From: Marinilactibacillus sp036039175
GTDB lineage: Bacteria > Bacillota > Bacilli > Lactobacillales > Carnobacteriaceae_A
Assembly: GCF_036039175.1 (NCBI RefSeq)
Contig: NZ_JAYXKP010000009.1
Coordinates: 1-64,000, forward strand
DNA: 64,000 nucleotides
Direction: 5' to 3'
Shown here: in pieces, positions 8,954 to 18,930 of the stretch
How the letters are laid out: each line of letters starts with the position of its first letter
How positions within the stretch are numbered: the stretch's first letter is position 1
The notes under the pieces: model-generated
What the model was told of the DNA's origin: nothing
Databases searched by the model: none
Seen by the model: the letters and a program-made list of their open reading frames with translations, nothing else
Translations under genes and position numbers: made by a program

Positions 8954-10084
8954 ATGACAGATGATCGTAGAAAAGCACTAGATGCAGCACTAAGCAAGAT
9001 TGAGAAGAATTTCGGTAAAGGGTCCATTATGAAAATGGGCGAAAAAATCGATACTCAAGTTAAAACCGTACCAAGTGGTTCTCTTGCGTTAGATGTTGCG
9101 TTAGGTATAGGCGGGTATCCTCGTGGACGTATTATCGAAGTGTACGGACCAGAGAGTTCTGGTAAAACAACAGTTGCTTTACATGCAATTGCTTCTATAC
9201 AAGCTCATGGTGGTATTGCGGCATTTATAGATGCTGAGCATGCACTAGATCCTAAATATGCACGTGCCTTAGGTGTAGACATAGATGAATTATTACTTTC
9301 TCAGCCAGATACAGGTGAACAAGCATTAGAGATTGCAGATGCACTTGTTTCAAGTGGTGCAGTGGACATGGTTGTTATTGACTCTGTAGCAGCACTAGTA
9401 CCTCGAGCTGAAATTGACGGAGAAATGGGTGCTTCTCACGTTGGTCTTCAAGCACGTTTGATGTCACAAGCTCTTCGTAAACTATCTGGATCAATCAACA
9501 AAACAAAAACAATTGCGCTATTTATCAATCAGATTCGTGAAAAAGTCGGTGTTATGTTTGGTAGCCCTGAGACGACTCCAGGGGGACGTGCGTTGAAGTT
9601 CTACGCTACAGTTAGATTAGAAGTACGTCGTAGTGAAGCCATCAAGTCTGGTAAAGATATGACAGGTAATAAAACTAAAATCAAAGTTGTTAAAAACAAG
9701 GTTGCACCGCCATTTAAAGTAGCGTTAGTAGATATTATGTATGGTGAAGGTATTTCTCAAGTTGGAGAACTAGTAGATATGGGCTCTGATGCTGAGATTA
9801 TTGATAAAGCTGGTGCATGGTACTCATACGGTGAAGAAAGAATTGGACAGGGTCGTGAGAACTCAAAACAATATCTTACAGATCACCCTGAAATGCGCCT
9901 CGAAATTGAAAAAAGAGTTCGTGTTGCTTACGATATTGGTAGTGAAGAAGATATCGAGTTTGTTAACAAGTTAAGTGGCGACGCTGGTGTCATTAAACTT
10001 GAAGAAAGTCCCGATGTTATAGGATCAGAAGAAACAGGGAATGAAAGTGAAACAGAATCTGACTCTGAGACTTTAGATGTTTAA
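8954..10084 (+). CDS. recA: RecA recombinase
   Basis: ATP-dependent strand-exchange protein for homologous recombination and co-protease for LexA. 376 residues. Walker A GPESSGKT is at 65-72; the core continues through the conserved INQIREKVGVMFG loop L2 region, and the C-terminus is acidic and Glu/Ser rich, as is usual. GGAGGAG sits upstream of the ATG. It has its own promoter with a LexA box, and a terminator follows, so it forms a single-gene SOS unit, possibly with read-through from cinA. Confidence 0.99.
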   Translation: MTDDRRKALDAALSKIEKNFGKGSIMKMGEKIDTQVKTVPSGSLALDVALGIGGYPRGRIIEVYGPESSGKTTVALHAIASIQAHGGIAAFIDAEHALDPKYARALGVDIDELLLSQPDTGEQALEIADALVSSGAVDMVVIDSVAALVPRAEIDGEMGASHVGLQARLMSQALRKLSGSINKTKTIALFINQIREKVGVMFGSPETTPGGRALKFYATVRLEVRRSEAIKSGKDMTGNKTKIKVVKNKVAPPFKVALVDIMYGEGISQVGELVDMGSDAEIIDKAGAWYSYGEERIGQGRENSKQYLTDHPEMRLEIEKRVRVAYDIGSEEDIEFVNKLSGDAGVIKLEESPDVIGSEETGNESETESDSETLDV

Positions 10085-10103
10085 TTCTTTTTAAAGTGAA
10101 GTG

Positions 10104-10141
10104 AAGCACCACACAAATTCTTTATTTGTGTGGTGCTTTTT
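10104..10141 (+). terminator. Terminator after recA
   Basis: AGCACCACACAAA and TTTGTGTGGTGCT form a perfect 13-bp stem with a short loop, followed by four to five T. Confidence 0.93.
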
Positions 10142-10455
10142 GGTTATATTTTGATTGTATCGTGCTAAAAAAAGAAAACTTCAGCTGATTGAAGTATGTA
10201 CGAATGAAGTTCTTTTAAACGATTTTTCAACAAAAAGGTCTAAAATCCTTCTCTTTCTACAAACTGTATTGACACATAGGCATAAGACCTTTAAAATTAG
10301 ATTGTCTGTTACACAATTATGTTAATCATAAATACTTTATTATAACTGACGCACGTTCTCAATAATTGAAAACGGTCGTTGCTTAACATAAATAGTACCT
10401 GACTTTTTTATACATGAATTAAATGTAAACTAAATAATGATACGGAGGTGACCAA
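10142..10455 (+). other. Gene-free leader region before rny
   Basis: About 310 bases with no supportable gene. It holds two overlapping foldings of AACTTC (10177-10182), which can pair either with TGAAGT just downstream or with GAAGTT (10206-10211) before a short T run, and a clear promoter at 10269-10297. The message would carry a leader of about 150 bases before rny, with no strong hairpin that I can see. Confidence 0.6.
10269..10297 (+). promoter_or_regulatory. Sigma-A promoter for rny
   Basis: Consensus TTGACA (10269-10274) and TAAAAT (10292-10297) with exact 17-base spacing; the best promoter match in this part of the window. Confidence 0.85.
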
Positions 10456-12021
10456 ATGACTACTCTTTTATACTCAGTAGCCTTCGCTATCGTTACTTTA
10501 ATCATCGGAATCTTCGTAGGAGCTTATTTAAATAAAAAAAGCTTTGAAAAAAGACTTGCTGATTCAAGAAAAACAGCGGATAACATAGTAGAAGATGCTA
10601 ACAAAGAAGCTGAAACCTTGAAAAAAGAAGCGTTGTTAGAGGCCAAAGAGGAAATCCATTCTTACCGAACAGAAGTAGAATGGGAGTTAAAAGAAAGACG
10701 CTCTGAAGTAGCACGTCAAGAAAATCGTTTGGACCAGAGAGAAGACAATCTTGAACGAAAAGCTAATACGATAGACAAGAGAGAAAGTTCTTTACAAAGT
10801 AGAGAAGATCGTTTGACAAGTAGACAAAAAGCAATTGAAGACTTGGAGCAAGCAGCTGAGGATTTAATTACAGAACAGCAAGAGAAATTACTAGCTGTTG
10901 CTGCTTTATCTCAAGAAGAAGCGAAATCAATCGTTTTATCTCAAACAGAAAAAGAATTATCTCGTGAATTAGCAATTATGGTCAAACAATATGAAGACAA
11001 AGCGAAATCAGAAGCTGATCGTAGAGCCAAAAACTTAATTACTCAAGCCATACAACGCTCTGCAGCAGACAAAGTTACCGAAACAACTGTCAGCGTAGTA
11101 AACTTACCGAATGATGATATGAAAGGTCGTATCATAGGACGAGAAGGACGTAATATACGTACGCTTGAGAGCTTGACAGGTATGGATCTAATAATCGATG
11201 ATACACCAGAAGCAGTCGTATTAAGTGGATTTGATCCTATACGTCGTGAGACAGCTAAAATGGCACTTGAAAAACTGATTTCAGATGGACGAATTCACCC
11301 AGGCCGAATCGAGGAAGCAGTAGAAAAATCTCGAAAAGAAATGGATGAACGTATCCGAGAAATTGGTGAAGAAGCTATTTTTGATTTAGGTATTCACTCA
11401 ATACATCCTGATTTCATTAAAATAATCGGGCGCTTACACTTTAGAACAAGCTATGGTCAAAATGTTTTGAATCATTCAATTGAAGTGGCCAAAATCGCTG
11501 GCGTAATGGCAGCAGAACTTGGAGAAGATATTCAGTTAGCTAAGAGAGCTGGATTACTGCACGACATTGGTAAAGCATTGGATAGCGAAGTAGAAGGATC
11601 TCACGTTGAGATTGGTGCTCAAATAGCGATGAAATATCAAGAAAGCGAAACGGTCATTAATGCAATTGCTTCCCATCATGGAGATGTTGAAGCGAGCTCA
11701 ATCATTGCAGTCTTGGTGGAAGCGGCAGATTCAATTTCTGCAGCGAGACCAGGCGCTAGAAGCGAATCTCTTGAAAACTATCTACAGAGACTTGAAAATC
11801 TTGAAAGAATTTCTAATGGATTTGAAGGTGTCAAAGAAAGTTATGCAATTCAAGCTGGTAGAGAAATTCGCATTATCGTTAGACCGGATCAGTTAGATGA
11901 TAGTATGTCTGCTAAATTGGCACGAAGTGTTCGTAAACAAATCGAGGAAGATATGGACTATCCTGGACACATTAAAGTAACGGTCATTCGCGAGACTAGA
12001 GCCGTTGAATATGCAAAATAA
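10456..12021 (+). CDS. rny: Ribonuclease Y
   Basis: Membrane-bound endoribonuclease that starts bulk mRNA decay in Firmicutes and anchors the degradosome-like network. 521 residues, normal length. Parts: one N-terminal membrane helix (about 4-24), a long charged coiled coil (about 30-205), a KH RNA-binding domain with GRIIGREGRNIR (about 223-234), and an HD domain with the metal-binding HD pair at about 369-370. The ribosome-binding site is GGAGGTGA. The following gene, ymdB, has its own promoter after a terminator, although both lie side by side as in Bacillus. Confidence 0.98.
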   Translation: MTTLLYSVAFAIVTLIIGIFVGAYLNKKSFEKRLADSRKTADNIVEDANKEAETLKKEALLEAKEEIHSYRTEVEWELKERRSEVARQENRLDQREDNLERKANTIDKRESSLQSREDRLTSRQKAIEDLEQAAEDLITEQQEKLLAVAALSQEEAKSIVLSQTEKELSRELAIMVKQYEDKAKSEADRRAKNLITQAIQRSAADKVTETTVSVVNLPNDDMKGRIIGREGRNIRTLESLTGMDLIIDDTPEAVVLSGFDPIRRETAKMALEKLISDGRIHPGRIEEAVEKSRKEMDERIREIGEEAIFDLGIHSIHPDFIKIIGRLHFRTSYGQNVLNHSIEVAKIAGVMAAELGEDIQLAKRAGLLHDIGKALDSEVEGSHVEIGAQIAMKYQESETVINAIASHHGDVEASSIIAVLVEAADSISAARPGARSESLENYLQRLENLERISNGFEGVKESYAIQAGREIRIIVRPDQLDDSMSAKLARSVRKQIEEDMDYPGHIKVTVIRETRAVEYAK

Positions 12022-12041
12022 TTAAACGAACAGTATCATTC

Positions 12042-12074
12042 AAGAAGAACAGCAAAGGCTGTTCTTCTTTTTTT
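12042..12074 (+). terminator. Terminator after rny
   Basis: Perfect 12-bp stem AAGAAGAACAGC/GCTGTTCTTCTT with a four-base loop and seven T in all at the end. Confidence 0.93.
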
Positions 12075-12154
12075 AATGTTAATGTCCAGAGTATGAGACT
12101 GAACGAGTGCGTCACCAAGGCTTACATACGGGAAAAGATCTTTATCAATTCACT

Positions 12155-12184
12155 TTGATTTTATCCTGTCAATACTGGTAAAAT
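12155..12184 (+). promoter_or_regulatory. Promoter for ymdB
   Basis: TTGATT (12155-12160), 18-base gap, and an extended -10 TGGTAAAAT (12176-12184). Confidence 0.7.
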
Positions 12185-12215
12185 AATAGTTACCGAATGG
12201 AGAAGAGGAAGTTAA

Positions 12216-13019
12216 ATGAAAATACTATTTATTGGGGATGTAGTGGGCTCTATGGGACGAGAAATGGTCCAAGAGTACTTACCCAAGCTAAAAGCAAAAT
12301 ACAAGCCACAGGCAACGATTTTAAATGGAGAAAATGCAGCCGGTGGCAGAGGGATAACAGAAAAGATTTACAAGGAGTTTCTTCAATGTGGTGTTGACGC
12401 TGTAACAATGGGAAACCATACATGGGACAAAAGAGAGATTGTCGAATTTATAGATGATTCCAAGAAACTAATTCGTCCAGCGAACTATCCAAATCTTTCC
12501 AGAATTCCAGGAAAAGGTATTGCTTATATTAAAATCAATCAACAAGAATTAGCAGTGATCAATCTACATGGTAGAGTGTTTATGGCGGATCTTGAAGATC
12601 CTTTCAAAGTAGGAATGGAACTGGTAGAAGAAGCCAGAAAAAGAACGCCTCATATCTTTATTGATTTTCATGCTGAAGTAACAAGCGAAAAAGAAGCAAT
12701 GGGCTGGTACATGGATGGTAAAGTATCCGCGATTGTAGGGACACACACGCATGTCCAGACTAATGATCATAGAATCTTACCTGGGGGAACAGGTTACATG
12801 TCCGATGCTGGGATGACTGGTTTTTATGATGGTGTACTAGGAATGAAAAAAGAAGCAATTATTGAAAAGTTCCTTACACAGTTGCCAGCTCGATTTGAAG
12901 TGCCAGAAACTGGTCGAAAGAAATTAAATGGATGCTTTATAGAATTAAACGATACAACAGGGAAAGCCAAATCCATTATACCTATTCGTATAGATGAAGA
13001 TACACCGTTTTTTGATTAA
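12216..13019 (+). CDS. ymdB: YmdB family metallophosphodiesterase
   Basis: Calcineurin-like phosphodiesterase of the TIGR00282 family, 267 residues. Metal-binding motifs seen are GDVVG (7-11), NGENAAGG (about 38-45), GNHTWD (about 68-73), DFHAE and GTHTHVQT. The Bacillus enzyme hydrolyses cyclic nucleotides in vitro and affects biofilm and motility choices, and also interacts functionally with RNase Y, whose gene is directly upstream. AGAGGAAG precedes the ATG. mutS follows after 52 bases without a visible terminator, so co-transcription is likely. Confidence 0.95.
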   Translation: MKILFIGDVVGSMGREMVQEYLPKLKAKYKPQATILNGENAAGGRGITEKIYKEFLQCGVDAVTMGNHTWDKREIVEFIDDSKKLIRPANYPNLSRIPGKGIAYIKINQQELAVINLHGRVFMADLEDPFKVGMELVEEARKRTPHIFIDFHAEVTSEKEAMGWYMDGKVSAIVGTHTHVQTNDHRILPGGTGYMSDAGMTGFYDGVLGMKKEAIIEKFLTQLPARFEVPETGRKKLNGCFIELNDTTGKAKSIIPIRIDEDTPFFD

Positions 13020-13071
13020 GCAGATTTAGATGAAAAAAATCCTTTATTTTAGATATAGAGAGGTGAGGTAA

Positions 13072-15696
13072 ATGCCTCAAAAGACAAAACACACACCAAT
13101 GATGGAACAGTATTTAAAGATCAAGGAACAGTATCCTGACGCTTATTTGTTTTACAGACTTGGCGATTTTTATGAATTGTTTTTTAATGATGCCGTAGAA
13201 GTAGCACAAATGTTGGAATTGACACTGACTAGTAGAAATAAAAACGCGGAAGAACAAATCCCAATGTGTGGTGTACCCCATCATTCTGCGCAAAGGTATA
13301 TTGATGCCTTAATAGAAAAAGGGTATAAAGTAGCTATCTGCGAGCAAGTTGAAGATGCTAAGTTGGCAAAGGGAATGGTCAAGCGAGAAGTCGTACAAGT
13401 AATCACTCCTGGAACAGTGATGAACGCGTCATCTGTTCAAGCTAAAGAAAATAATTACATTGCAGCAGTGTTGAAAGTGAATGAGTATTATACACTGGCT
13501 TATACCGATTTAACTACTGGAGAATTAAAAGCAACTAAGTTACATTCTCAAGAGGAAATTAAAACAGAACTGCAGTCATTGAAAATCAAGGAAGTTTTAT
13601 TTGAAAGAAATCAGGATCCGGTTCTCGTTGAAAGATTAGAAACGGAACTCGATATTCTCGTGTCTTTAATATCAATAGAAACCGTCGAGGTAATGGCGTT
13701 AGAAAAATTAAAAAAAGAGTGCACGGATGAACAAATCCATCCGGTAATCGACCTTTTACTGACATATTTGATCAAAACTCAAATGCGCAGTCTGGATCAT
13801 TTGCAACCGGCGCAGCAATATGAAACGTCTCATTATATGATTTATGGTCAAGAAGCCCGCCGTAATTTAGAGTTGTCAACTTCTTTAAGAGACGGGTCAA
13901 AGAAAGGCACATTACTCTGGTTACTCGATGAAACCAAAACAGCTATGGGTGGGAGAAAGCTGAGACAATGGCTCGAAAAACCACTAATTTCTAAAAAAGC
14001 GATAGAAAATCGATTAAATATCGTGAGTGTTTTGATCAATCATTTCTTTGAAAGAACAGATTTAACAGATACGCTGACGAGTATTTATGACCTTGAGCGA
14101 CTAGCAGGAAGAGTGGCTTTTGGAACAGTGAATGCGCGTGATTTGATTCAGTTAAAGAATTCTTTGAATCAAATTCCAAAATTGATCCAGATAATAGAAG
14201 GCATGAACGCGAATCATGAATGGGATGAGTTGCTCGGCCAACTTGATCCTGTAGAAGAAATTGCGGAACTGATTGAAACAGCAGTCGAGGAAGAGCCACC
14301 TTTGTCTATTACAGATGGTGAAATCATCAAAATGGGCTACCAGGATCAGCTTGACGAATATAAAGATGCTATGATCAATGGTAAGAAGTGGATCGCGAAC
14401 ATGGAAGCAGAAGAGCGATCACTGACTGGCATCAAGAATCTTAAAATCGGCTTTAATAAAGTTTTTGGTTATTATATCGAAGTGACTCGATCCAATATTG
14501 ATAAAATTGATGAGCAGAGATATCAAAGAAAGCAGACTTTAACGAATGCAGAACGTTATAGCACGCCTGACCTAAAAGAAAAAGAAGCATTGATTTTAGA
14601 AGCAGAAGAAAAATCCAAAGCGCTTGAATATGAGTTGTTTATCGAAATTCGTGAACAAGTTAAAAAACAAATTAAAAGACTACAAAAACTGGCTAGCATT
14701 GTTGCTGAAATTGATTGTCTACAGTCGTTTGCTTGTATCAGTGAGACCTATGATTATGTTCGTCCTGAATTCAACACAGAATCTCAAGATATTTTAATCA
14801 AAGAAGGGCGTCATCCTGTTGTAGAAAAAGTAATGAAAGAACAAGTCTATGTGCCTAATGATATTGAATTAGAAGGGGACACAGACATTCTTCTAATCAC
14901 GGGGCCAAATATGTCAGGTAAGAGTACCTATATGAGACAATTGGCTTTGACGGTTATTATGGCTCAAATTGGCTGTTATGTTCCAGGAGAATATGCGAAA
15001 CTGCCCATCTTTGATCGTATCTTTACGCGTATCGGGGCAATGGACGATTTGATTGGTGGACAAAGTACATTTATGGTCGAGATGATGGAAACAAATCATG
15101 CAATAGAGTTTGCCACAAATAAAAGTTTACTACTATTCGATGAAATTGGACGCGGAACCGCAACCTATGACGGAATGGCTCTCGCAGAAGCTATCATAGA
15201 ATATGTTCATGATAAAATTGGGGCTAAGACGTTATTTTCAACTCATTACCATGAGTTGACCGTTTTAGAAGAACGGTTGGATCATTTGAAAAATATTCAC
15301 GTAGGTGCTGTAGAAGAAGATGGTCGGCTTGTGTTCCTTCATAAAATGCTTGAGGGCCCGGCTGATAAAAGTTACGGCGTCCAAGTTGCGAAGCTAGCAG
15401 GACTACCGGACACTTTGATTGACCGAGCTTCAGGTATACTGACTGAACTAGAACAAAAACAAGCAGGACTATTTGAGCAATCTACGGAAAAAGAAACTAC
15501 AGTAGCTCCTTCTCAAAAACAAGAAAATAACCAAAAAGTTCAAGAAAAACTTGATGAGCAATTATCTTTATTTATATCTGAATCGGCTGAGAGAGAAGTC
15601 GCTGTCTTAGAGAGGATAAAAGCTACCAATATTATGAATTTGACACCACTACAAGCAATGACATTGCTGAATGACTTACAAGATAGACTCCAATAA
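13072..15696 (+). CDS. mutS: DNA mismatch repair protein MutS
   Basis: Mismatch recognition ATPase, 874 residues. The N-terminal mismatch-binding domain starts with the phenylalanine wedge region RLGDFYELFFNDA (FYE near 36-38). The ATPase domain has Walker A GPNMSGKST (about 611-619), Walker B LLLFDEIGRGT (about 684-694) and the THYHEL switch. It is followed closely by mutL, forming the mismatch-repair operon. The C-terminal tail (about 800-874) is the variable region that binds the sliding clamp or mediates tetramers. Confidence 0.98.
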   Translation: MPQKTKHTPMMEQYLKIKEQYPDAYLFYRLGDFYELFFNDAVEVAQMLELTLTSRNKNAEEQIPMCGVPHHSAQRYIDALIEKGYKVAICEQVEDAKLAKGMVKREVVQVITPGTVMNASSVQAKENNYIAAVLKVNEYYTLAYTDLTTGELKATKLHSQEEIKTELQSLKIKEVLFERNQDPVLVERLETELDILVSLISIETVEVMALEKLKKECTDEQIHPVIDLLLTYLIKTQMRSLDHLQPAQQYETSHYMIYGQEARRNLELSTSLRDGSKKGTLLWLLDETKTAMGGRKLRQWLEKPLISKKAIENRLNIVSVLINHFFERTDLTDTLTSIYDLERLAGRVAFGTVNARDLIQLKNSLNQIPKLIQIIEGMNANHEWDELLGQLDPVEEIAELIETAVEEEPPLSITDGEIIKMGYQDQLDEYKDAMINGKKWIANMEAEERSLTGIKNLKIGFNKVFGYYIEVTRSNIDKIDEQRYQRKQTLTNAERYSTPDLKEKEALILEAEEKSKALEYELFIEIREQVKKQIKRLQKLASIVAEIDCLQSFACISETYDYVRPEFNTESQDILIKEGRHPVVEKVMKEQVYVPNDIELEGDTDILLITGPNMSGKSTYMRQLALTVIMAQIGCYVPGEYAKLPIFDRIFTRIGAMDDLIGGQSTFMVEMMETNHAIEFATNKSLLLFDEIGRGTATYDGMALAEAIIEYVHDKIGAKTLFSTHYHELTVLEERLDHLKNIHVGAVEEDGRLVFLHKMLEGPADKSYGVQVAKLAGLPDTLIDRASGILTELEQKQAGLFEQSTEKETTVAPSQKQENNQKVQEKLDEQLSLFISESAEREVAVLERIKATNIMNLTPLQAMTLLNDLQDRLQ

Positions 15697-15729
15697 ATAC
15701 CCATCTGAATGGAGAAAGGAGCCAAAGAA

Positions 15730-17685
15730 ATGTCCCAGATCAAAATCATGTCTTCTATTTTAGCCAATCAGATAGCAGCCGGTGAAGTCATTGAAAGACC
15801 GGCATCAGTTGTAAAAGAACTGGTGGAAAATTCAATTGATGCAAAGAGCACAAAAATCGATATCTACGTAGAAGAAGCTGGGCTTAAATCTATTCAAGTA
15901 ACAGATGATGGAGAAGGCATCCAGTCAGATGAGGTTCAAAAAGCATTTAAACGTCATGCAACCAGTAAACTGATTTCAAATGAAGATCTTTTTCGTATCA
16001 GAACACTTGGATTCAGAGGAGAAGCTTTACCTAGTATTGCTTCAGTTTCTATGGTCACCATTGAGACTTCTCAGCAAAATCTCCCAGGCAGAAAAGTAGT
16101 GTTAAAAGCAGGAGAAATCATTGAGAATCAACCTTCTTCTTCGAGACGTGGAACATTGATTAAAGTTGAAGAACTGTTCTTCAATACACCTGCTCGACTC
16201 AAATACGTCAAAACACTTAAAACTGAACTGGCGCACATCAGTGATACAATCAACCGAATTGCATTATCTCATCCTGAAATTAGTTTCAGATTGTTTAGTG
16301 ACCAAAACCAGTTGCTGAAAACAGTGGGTAACGGAGATGCGAGACAAGCCATTGCTGGTGTATACGGTGTAGAGGCTGCTAAAAAGATGAAAGCCATTGA
16401 AGCATCAAACTTTGACTTCACTGTTTCAGGTTATGTTTCATTACCCGAACTCACCAGAGCAAGTAAATCTTATCTGACACTTGTCGTCAATGGTAGACAT
16501 ATCAAGAATTATGCTTTATCCCAAGCCATTGTGGATGGATATTCTTCCAAGTTGATGGTAGGCAGATATCCTATGGCGCTAGTCAACATAGAGATGGATC
16601 CATTGCTGCTAGACGTCAATGTACATCCAACGAAACAACAAGTCAGAATCAGTAGTGAGAAAGAACTCAGTCAATTGATCAAACAAGCCGTTGGGGGACT
16701 GATGCAAACTCAACAAAGGATACCCAATGCGTTAGGCAATATTCATTCTAGTAAAAAAGAAAATAGTCAGAATAAGATAGAACAGACGACGTTCAATTGG
16801 CAAGAAAGCACGGACTCAAAAAAAACTACTGAAAACAAGGCGTTTCTTTTCAGAGAATCGGTCAAAGAAGTAGAGGCTCCGTTTGTCGAAAGAAATGAAA
16901 CAGATTCATATTCTACTGAAGATCATTATGAATATGGAAGCCATGATGATGTTCGCGAAGATAAAGATCATGACTCGAGATATACACAAGCAGATCTGTC
17001 TACAGAGCAGTCTGTAGTATCAGAAGAGAACCATGTTCTTGAATCTCCACTTAAGACAGCAGACAGAGTGCTCAAAGAAGCAAAATCAATGCGTGAATTT
17101 CCACATCTAGAGTATGTTGGACAAATGCATGGGACATATTTATTTGCCCAAAATGAAGATGGACTTTATATTATCGATCAGCATGCTGCTCAAGAAAGAA
17201 TCAAATATGAGTACTATAGAAAAGAGATCGAAAAAGATGGAACGGTTCAGCAAGAATTACTCGTTCCGATCGTACTTGAATATCCTTCAAATGATGCCAT
17301 CACCATTCGAGAGTACACGGATAAACTTTTGAAAGCGGGGATTGAACTGGAAGACTTTGGACAGAATAGTTTTTTGATTCGTCGTCATCCAGCTTGGTTC
17401 AAAGCGGGACAAGAAGAAGCAATCGTGCAGGAAATGATTGATTTCCTACTTGAGAAGAACGATTTATCTGTTACTAAATTCAGAGAAGCTACGGCTATTA
17501 TGATGAGCTGTAAACGATCGATTAAAGCGAATCATTATCTGAATCCTAACGAAGCAAGAGTTCTGATTCAAGACTTGAAAGAAACTGAAAATCCTTACAA
17601 CTGTCCACATGGGCGCCCGGTACTCGTACAAATGACAAATAATGACATGGAAAAAATGTTTAAGAGAATTCAAGATCCGCATTAG
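15730..17685 (+). CDS. mutL: DNA mismatch repair protein MutL, endonuclease type
   Basis: About 651 residues. The N-terminal GHKL ATPase has the IAAGEVIERPASVVKELVENSIDA region, DDGEGI and GFRGEAL. A disordered acidic linker spans roughly 330-450. The C-terminal endonuclease domain has DQHAAQERIKYE (about 483-494), SCKRSIKANH (about 592) and CPHGRP (about 624), the metal-binding set of nicking MutL proteins, as expected in a bacterium that does not use MutH. Start choice: the AGAAAGGAG site (15713-15721) lies eight bases before ATG 15730; an upstream ATG at 15709 would put the site inside the gene. Confidence 0.97.
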   Translation: MSQIKIMSSILANQIAAGEVIERPASVVKELVENSIDAKSTKIDIYVEEAGLKSIQVTDDGEGIQSDEVQKAFKRHATSKLISNEDLFRIRTLGFRGEALPSIASVSMVTIETSQQNLPGRKVVLKAGEIIENQPSSSRRGTLIKVEELFFNTPARLKYVKTLKTELAHISDTINRIALSHPEISFRLFSDQNQLLKTVGNGDARQAIAGVYGVEAAKKMKAIEASNFDFTVSGYVSLPELTRASKSYLTLVVNGRHIKNYALSQAIVDGYSSKLMVGRYPMALVNIEMDPLLLDVNVHPTKQQVRISSEKELSQLIKQAVGGLMQTQQRIPNALGNIHSSKKENSQNKIEQTTFNWQESTDSKKTTENKAFLFRESVKEVEAPFVERNETDSYSTEDHYEYGSHDDVREDKDHDSRYTQADLSTEQSVVSEENHVLESPLKTADRVLKEAKSMREFPHLEYVGQMHGTYLFAQNEDGLYIIDQHAAQERIKYEYYRKEIEKDGTVQQELLVPIVLEYPSNDAITIREYTDKLLKAGIELEDFGQNSFLIRRHPAWFKAGQEEAIVQEMIDFLLEKNDLSVTKFREATAIMMSCKRSIKANHYLNPNEARVLIQDLKETENPYNCPHGRPVLVQMTNNDMEKMFKRIQDPH

Positions 17686-17760
17686 TAAAAAAACGAGCGG
17701 ATTACCTTTAATTTTGCACGATATATTGGTACAATGTAGGTTAACAGGAGGGATAGTATC

Positions 17761-18204
17761 ATGGCAAAACAATTTTCAGATGAAGAGTTAAAACAACGTT
17801 TAACTAGAGAACAATACGAAGTCACTCAAAATAGTGCAACTGAACGAGCGTTTACTGGTGAATACGATGATTTTTATGAAGATGGAATTTTTGTAGATGT
17901 CGTAAGTGGTGAACCGCTATTTTCTTCTAACGATAAATATGATGCTGGTTGTGGTTGGCCATCTTTTTCAAAACCAATCCAAAAACGAGGCGTTAAAGAA
18001 TTAAGAGATTCTACTCATGGCATGGAAAGAACAGAAGTTAGAAGTAGCGAAGCAGATTCTCACTTAGGTCACGTATTTACAGACGGTATACCGGAACAAG
18101 GTGGTTTACGTTACTGTATCAATTCTGCAGCGATGAAATTCATTCCTAAAACTAAACTAAAAGAAGAAGGATACGAAGAGTATCTGCCTGAATTTAACGC
18201 ATAA
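17761..18204 (+). CDS. msrB: Peptide-methionine (R)-S-oxide reductase
   Basis: Repairs methionine R-sulfoxide in proteins using thioredoxin. 147 residues. The catalytic cysteine is C119 in GLRYCINSAAMKF; the conserved AGCGWPSF is at 62-69. The two CxxC zinc-binding pairs of some MsrB proteins are absent, so this is the zinc-free form. AGGAGG precedes the ATG. An extended -10, TGGTACAAT (17727-17735), with TTTAAT 17 bases upstream (17707-17712), is a possible promoter. It is not fused to msrA, and msrA is not adjacent. Confidence 0.96.
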   Translation: MAKQFSDEELKQRLTREQYEVTQNSATERAFTGEYDDFYEDGIFVDVVSGEPLFSSNDKYDAGCGWPSFSKPIQKRGVKELRDSTHGMERTEVRSSEADSHLGHVFTDGIPEQGGLRYCINSAAMKFIPKTKLKEEGYEEYLPEFNA

Positions 18205-18214
18205 AGAAACGATT

Positions 18215-18249
18215 CCCAGCCCCTAGGAAAATTTTATGGGCTGGGTATT
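18215..18249 (+). terminator. Weak terminator-like hairpin after msrB
   Basis: CCCAGCCC (18215-18222) pairs perfectly with GGGCTGGG (18238-18245), with a 15-base loop, followed by TATTTCT. The short T run makes it a weak terminator at best. Confidence 0.55.
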
Positions 18250-18294
18250 TCTATGTTACAATAGATGAGAAATTAGCTGAAAAGGGGAACTTAT

Positions 18295-18906
18295 GTGTAC
18301 GAATACATAAAAGGGATCATTACGCACATTTATCCAAGTTATCTTGTAATCGAAACGAATGGGATCGGATATCACGTTTTAATGGCAAATCCTTTTCGGT
18401 ATACAGATTACCATAATCAAGAAGTCCAACTTTATTTATACCAAAATGTCAGTCAAGATGATATCAATCTTTTCGGATTTAAAACGCACGAGGAAAAAGG
18501 ATTATTCTTGAAGCTGATCAACGTTTCTGGAATCGGTCCGAAAAGTGCACTGGCTATTTTAGCTAATGAGAACCATAGAGGGCTTATTCAGGCAATCGAA
18601 CAAGAAGATGTGAAATTCTTGCAGAAATTTCCAGGTGTTGGTAAGAAAACAGCTTCTCAAATTGTGCTGGACTTGAAAGGGAAGTTGTCTGAATTAAGTA
18701 TTGATCAATTTACTGGGCAACTTTCAGAAGAGCTATCGTTTGAAGAAGATAATGGAAACCTTTCTTTACAAGAAGCTACCGAAGCATTGATAGCTCTAGG
18801 GTATTCCAAGAGAGATGTCATAAGAGTTAAAAAATCTTTAGAGGCTATGGGACAAACGACTACAGATGCCTATATCAGAGAAGGCTTGAAATTACTAATG
18901 AAATAA
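18295..18906 (+). CDS. ruvA: Holliday junction branch migration protein RuvA
   Basis: Tetrameric junction-binding subunit of the RuvAB motor, 203 residues. N-terminal OB-fold MYEYIKGIITHIYPSYL, two helix-hairpin-helix segments (SGIGPKSALAIL and PGVGKKTASQIVLDLK), then the C-terminal RuvB-contact domain starting near 150. The start is GTG, with AAAAGGGG upstream. ruvB follows in 24 bases. As in most Firmicutes ruvC is not adjacent. Confidence 0.98.
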   Translation: MYEYIKGIITHIYPSYLVIETNGIGYHVLMANPFRYTDYHNQEVQLYLYQNVSQDDINLFGFKTHEEKGLFLKLINVSGIGPKSALAILANENHRGLIQAIEQEDVKFLQKFPGVGKKTASQIVLDLKGKLSELSIDQFTGQLSEELSFEEDNGNLSLQEATEALIALGYSKRDVIRVKKSLEAMGQTTTDAYIREGLKLLMK

Positions 18907-18930
18907 TAAAACGAAAAAGGAGGTGCAGTA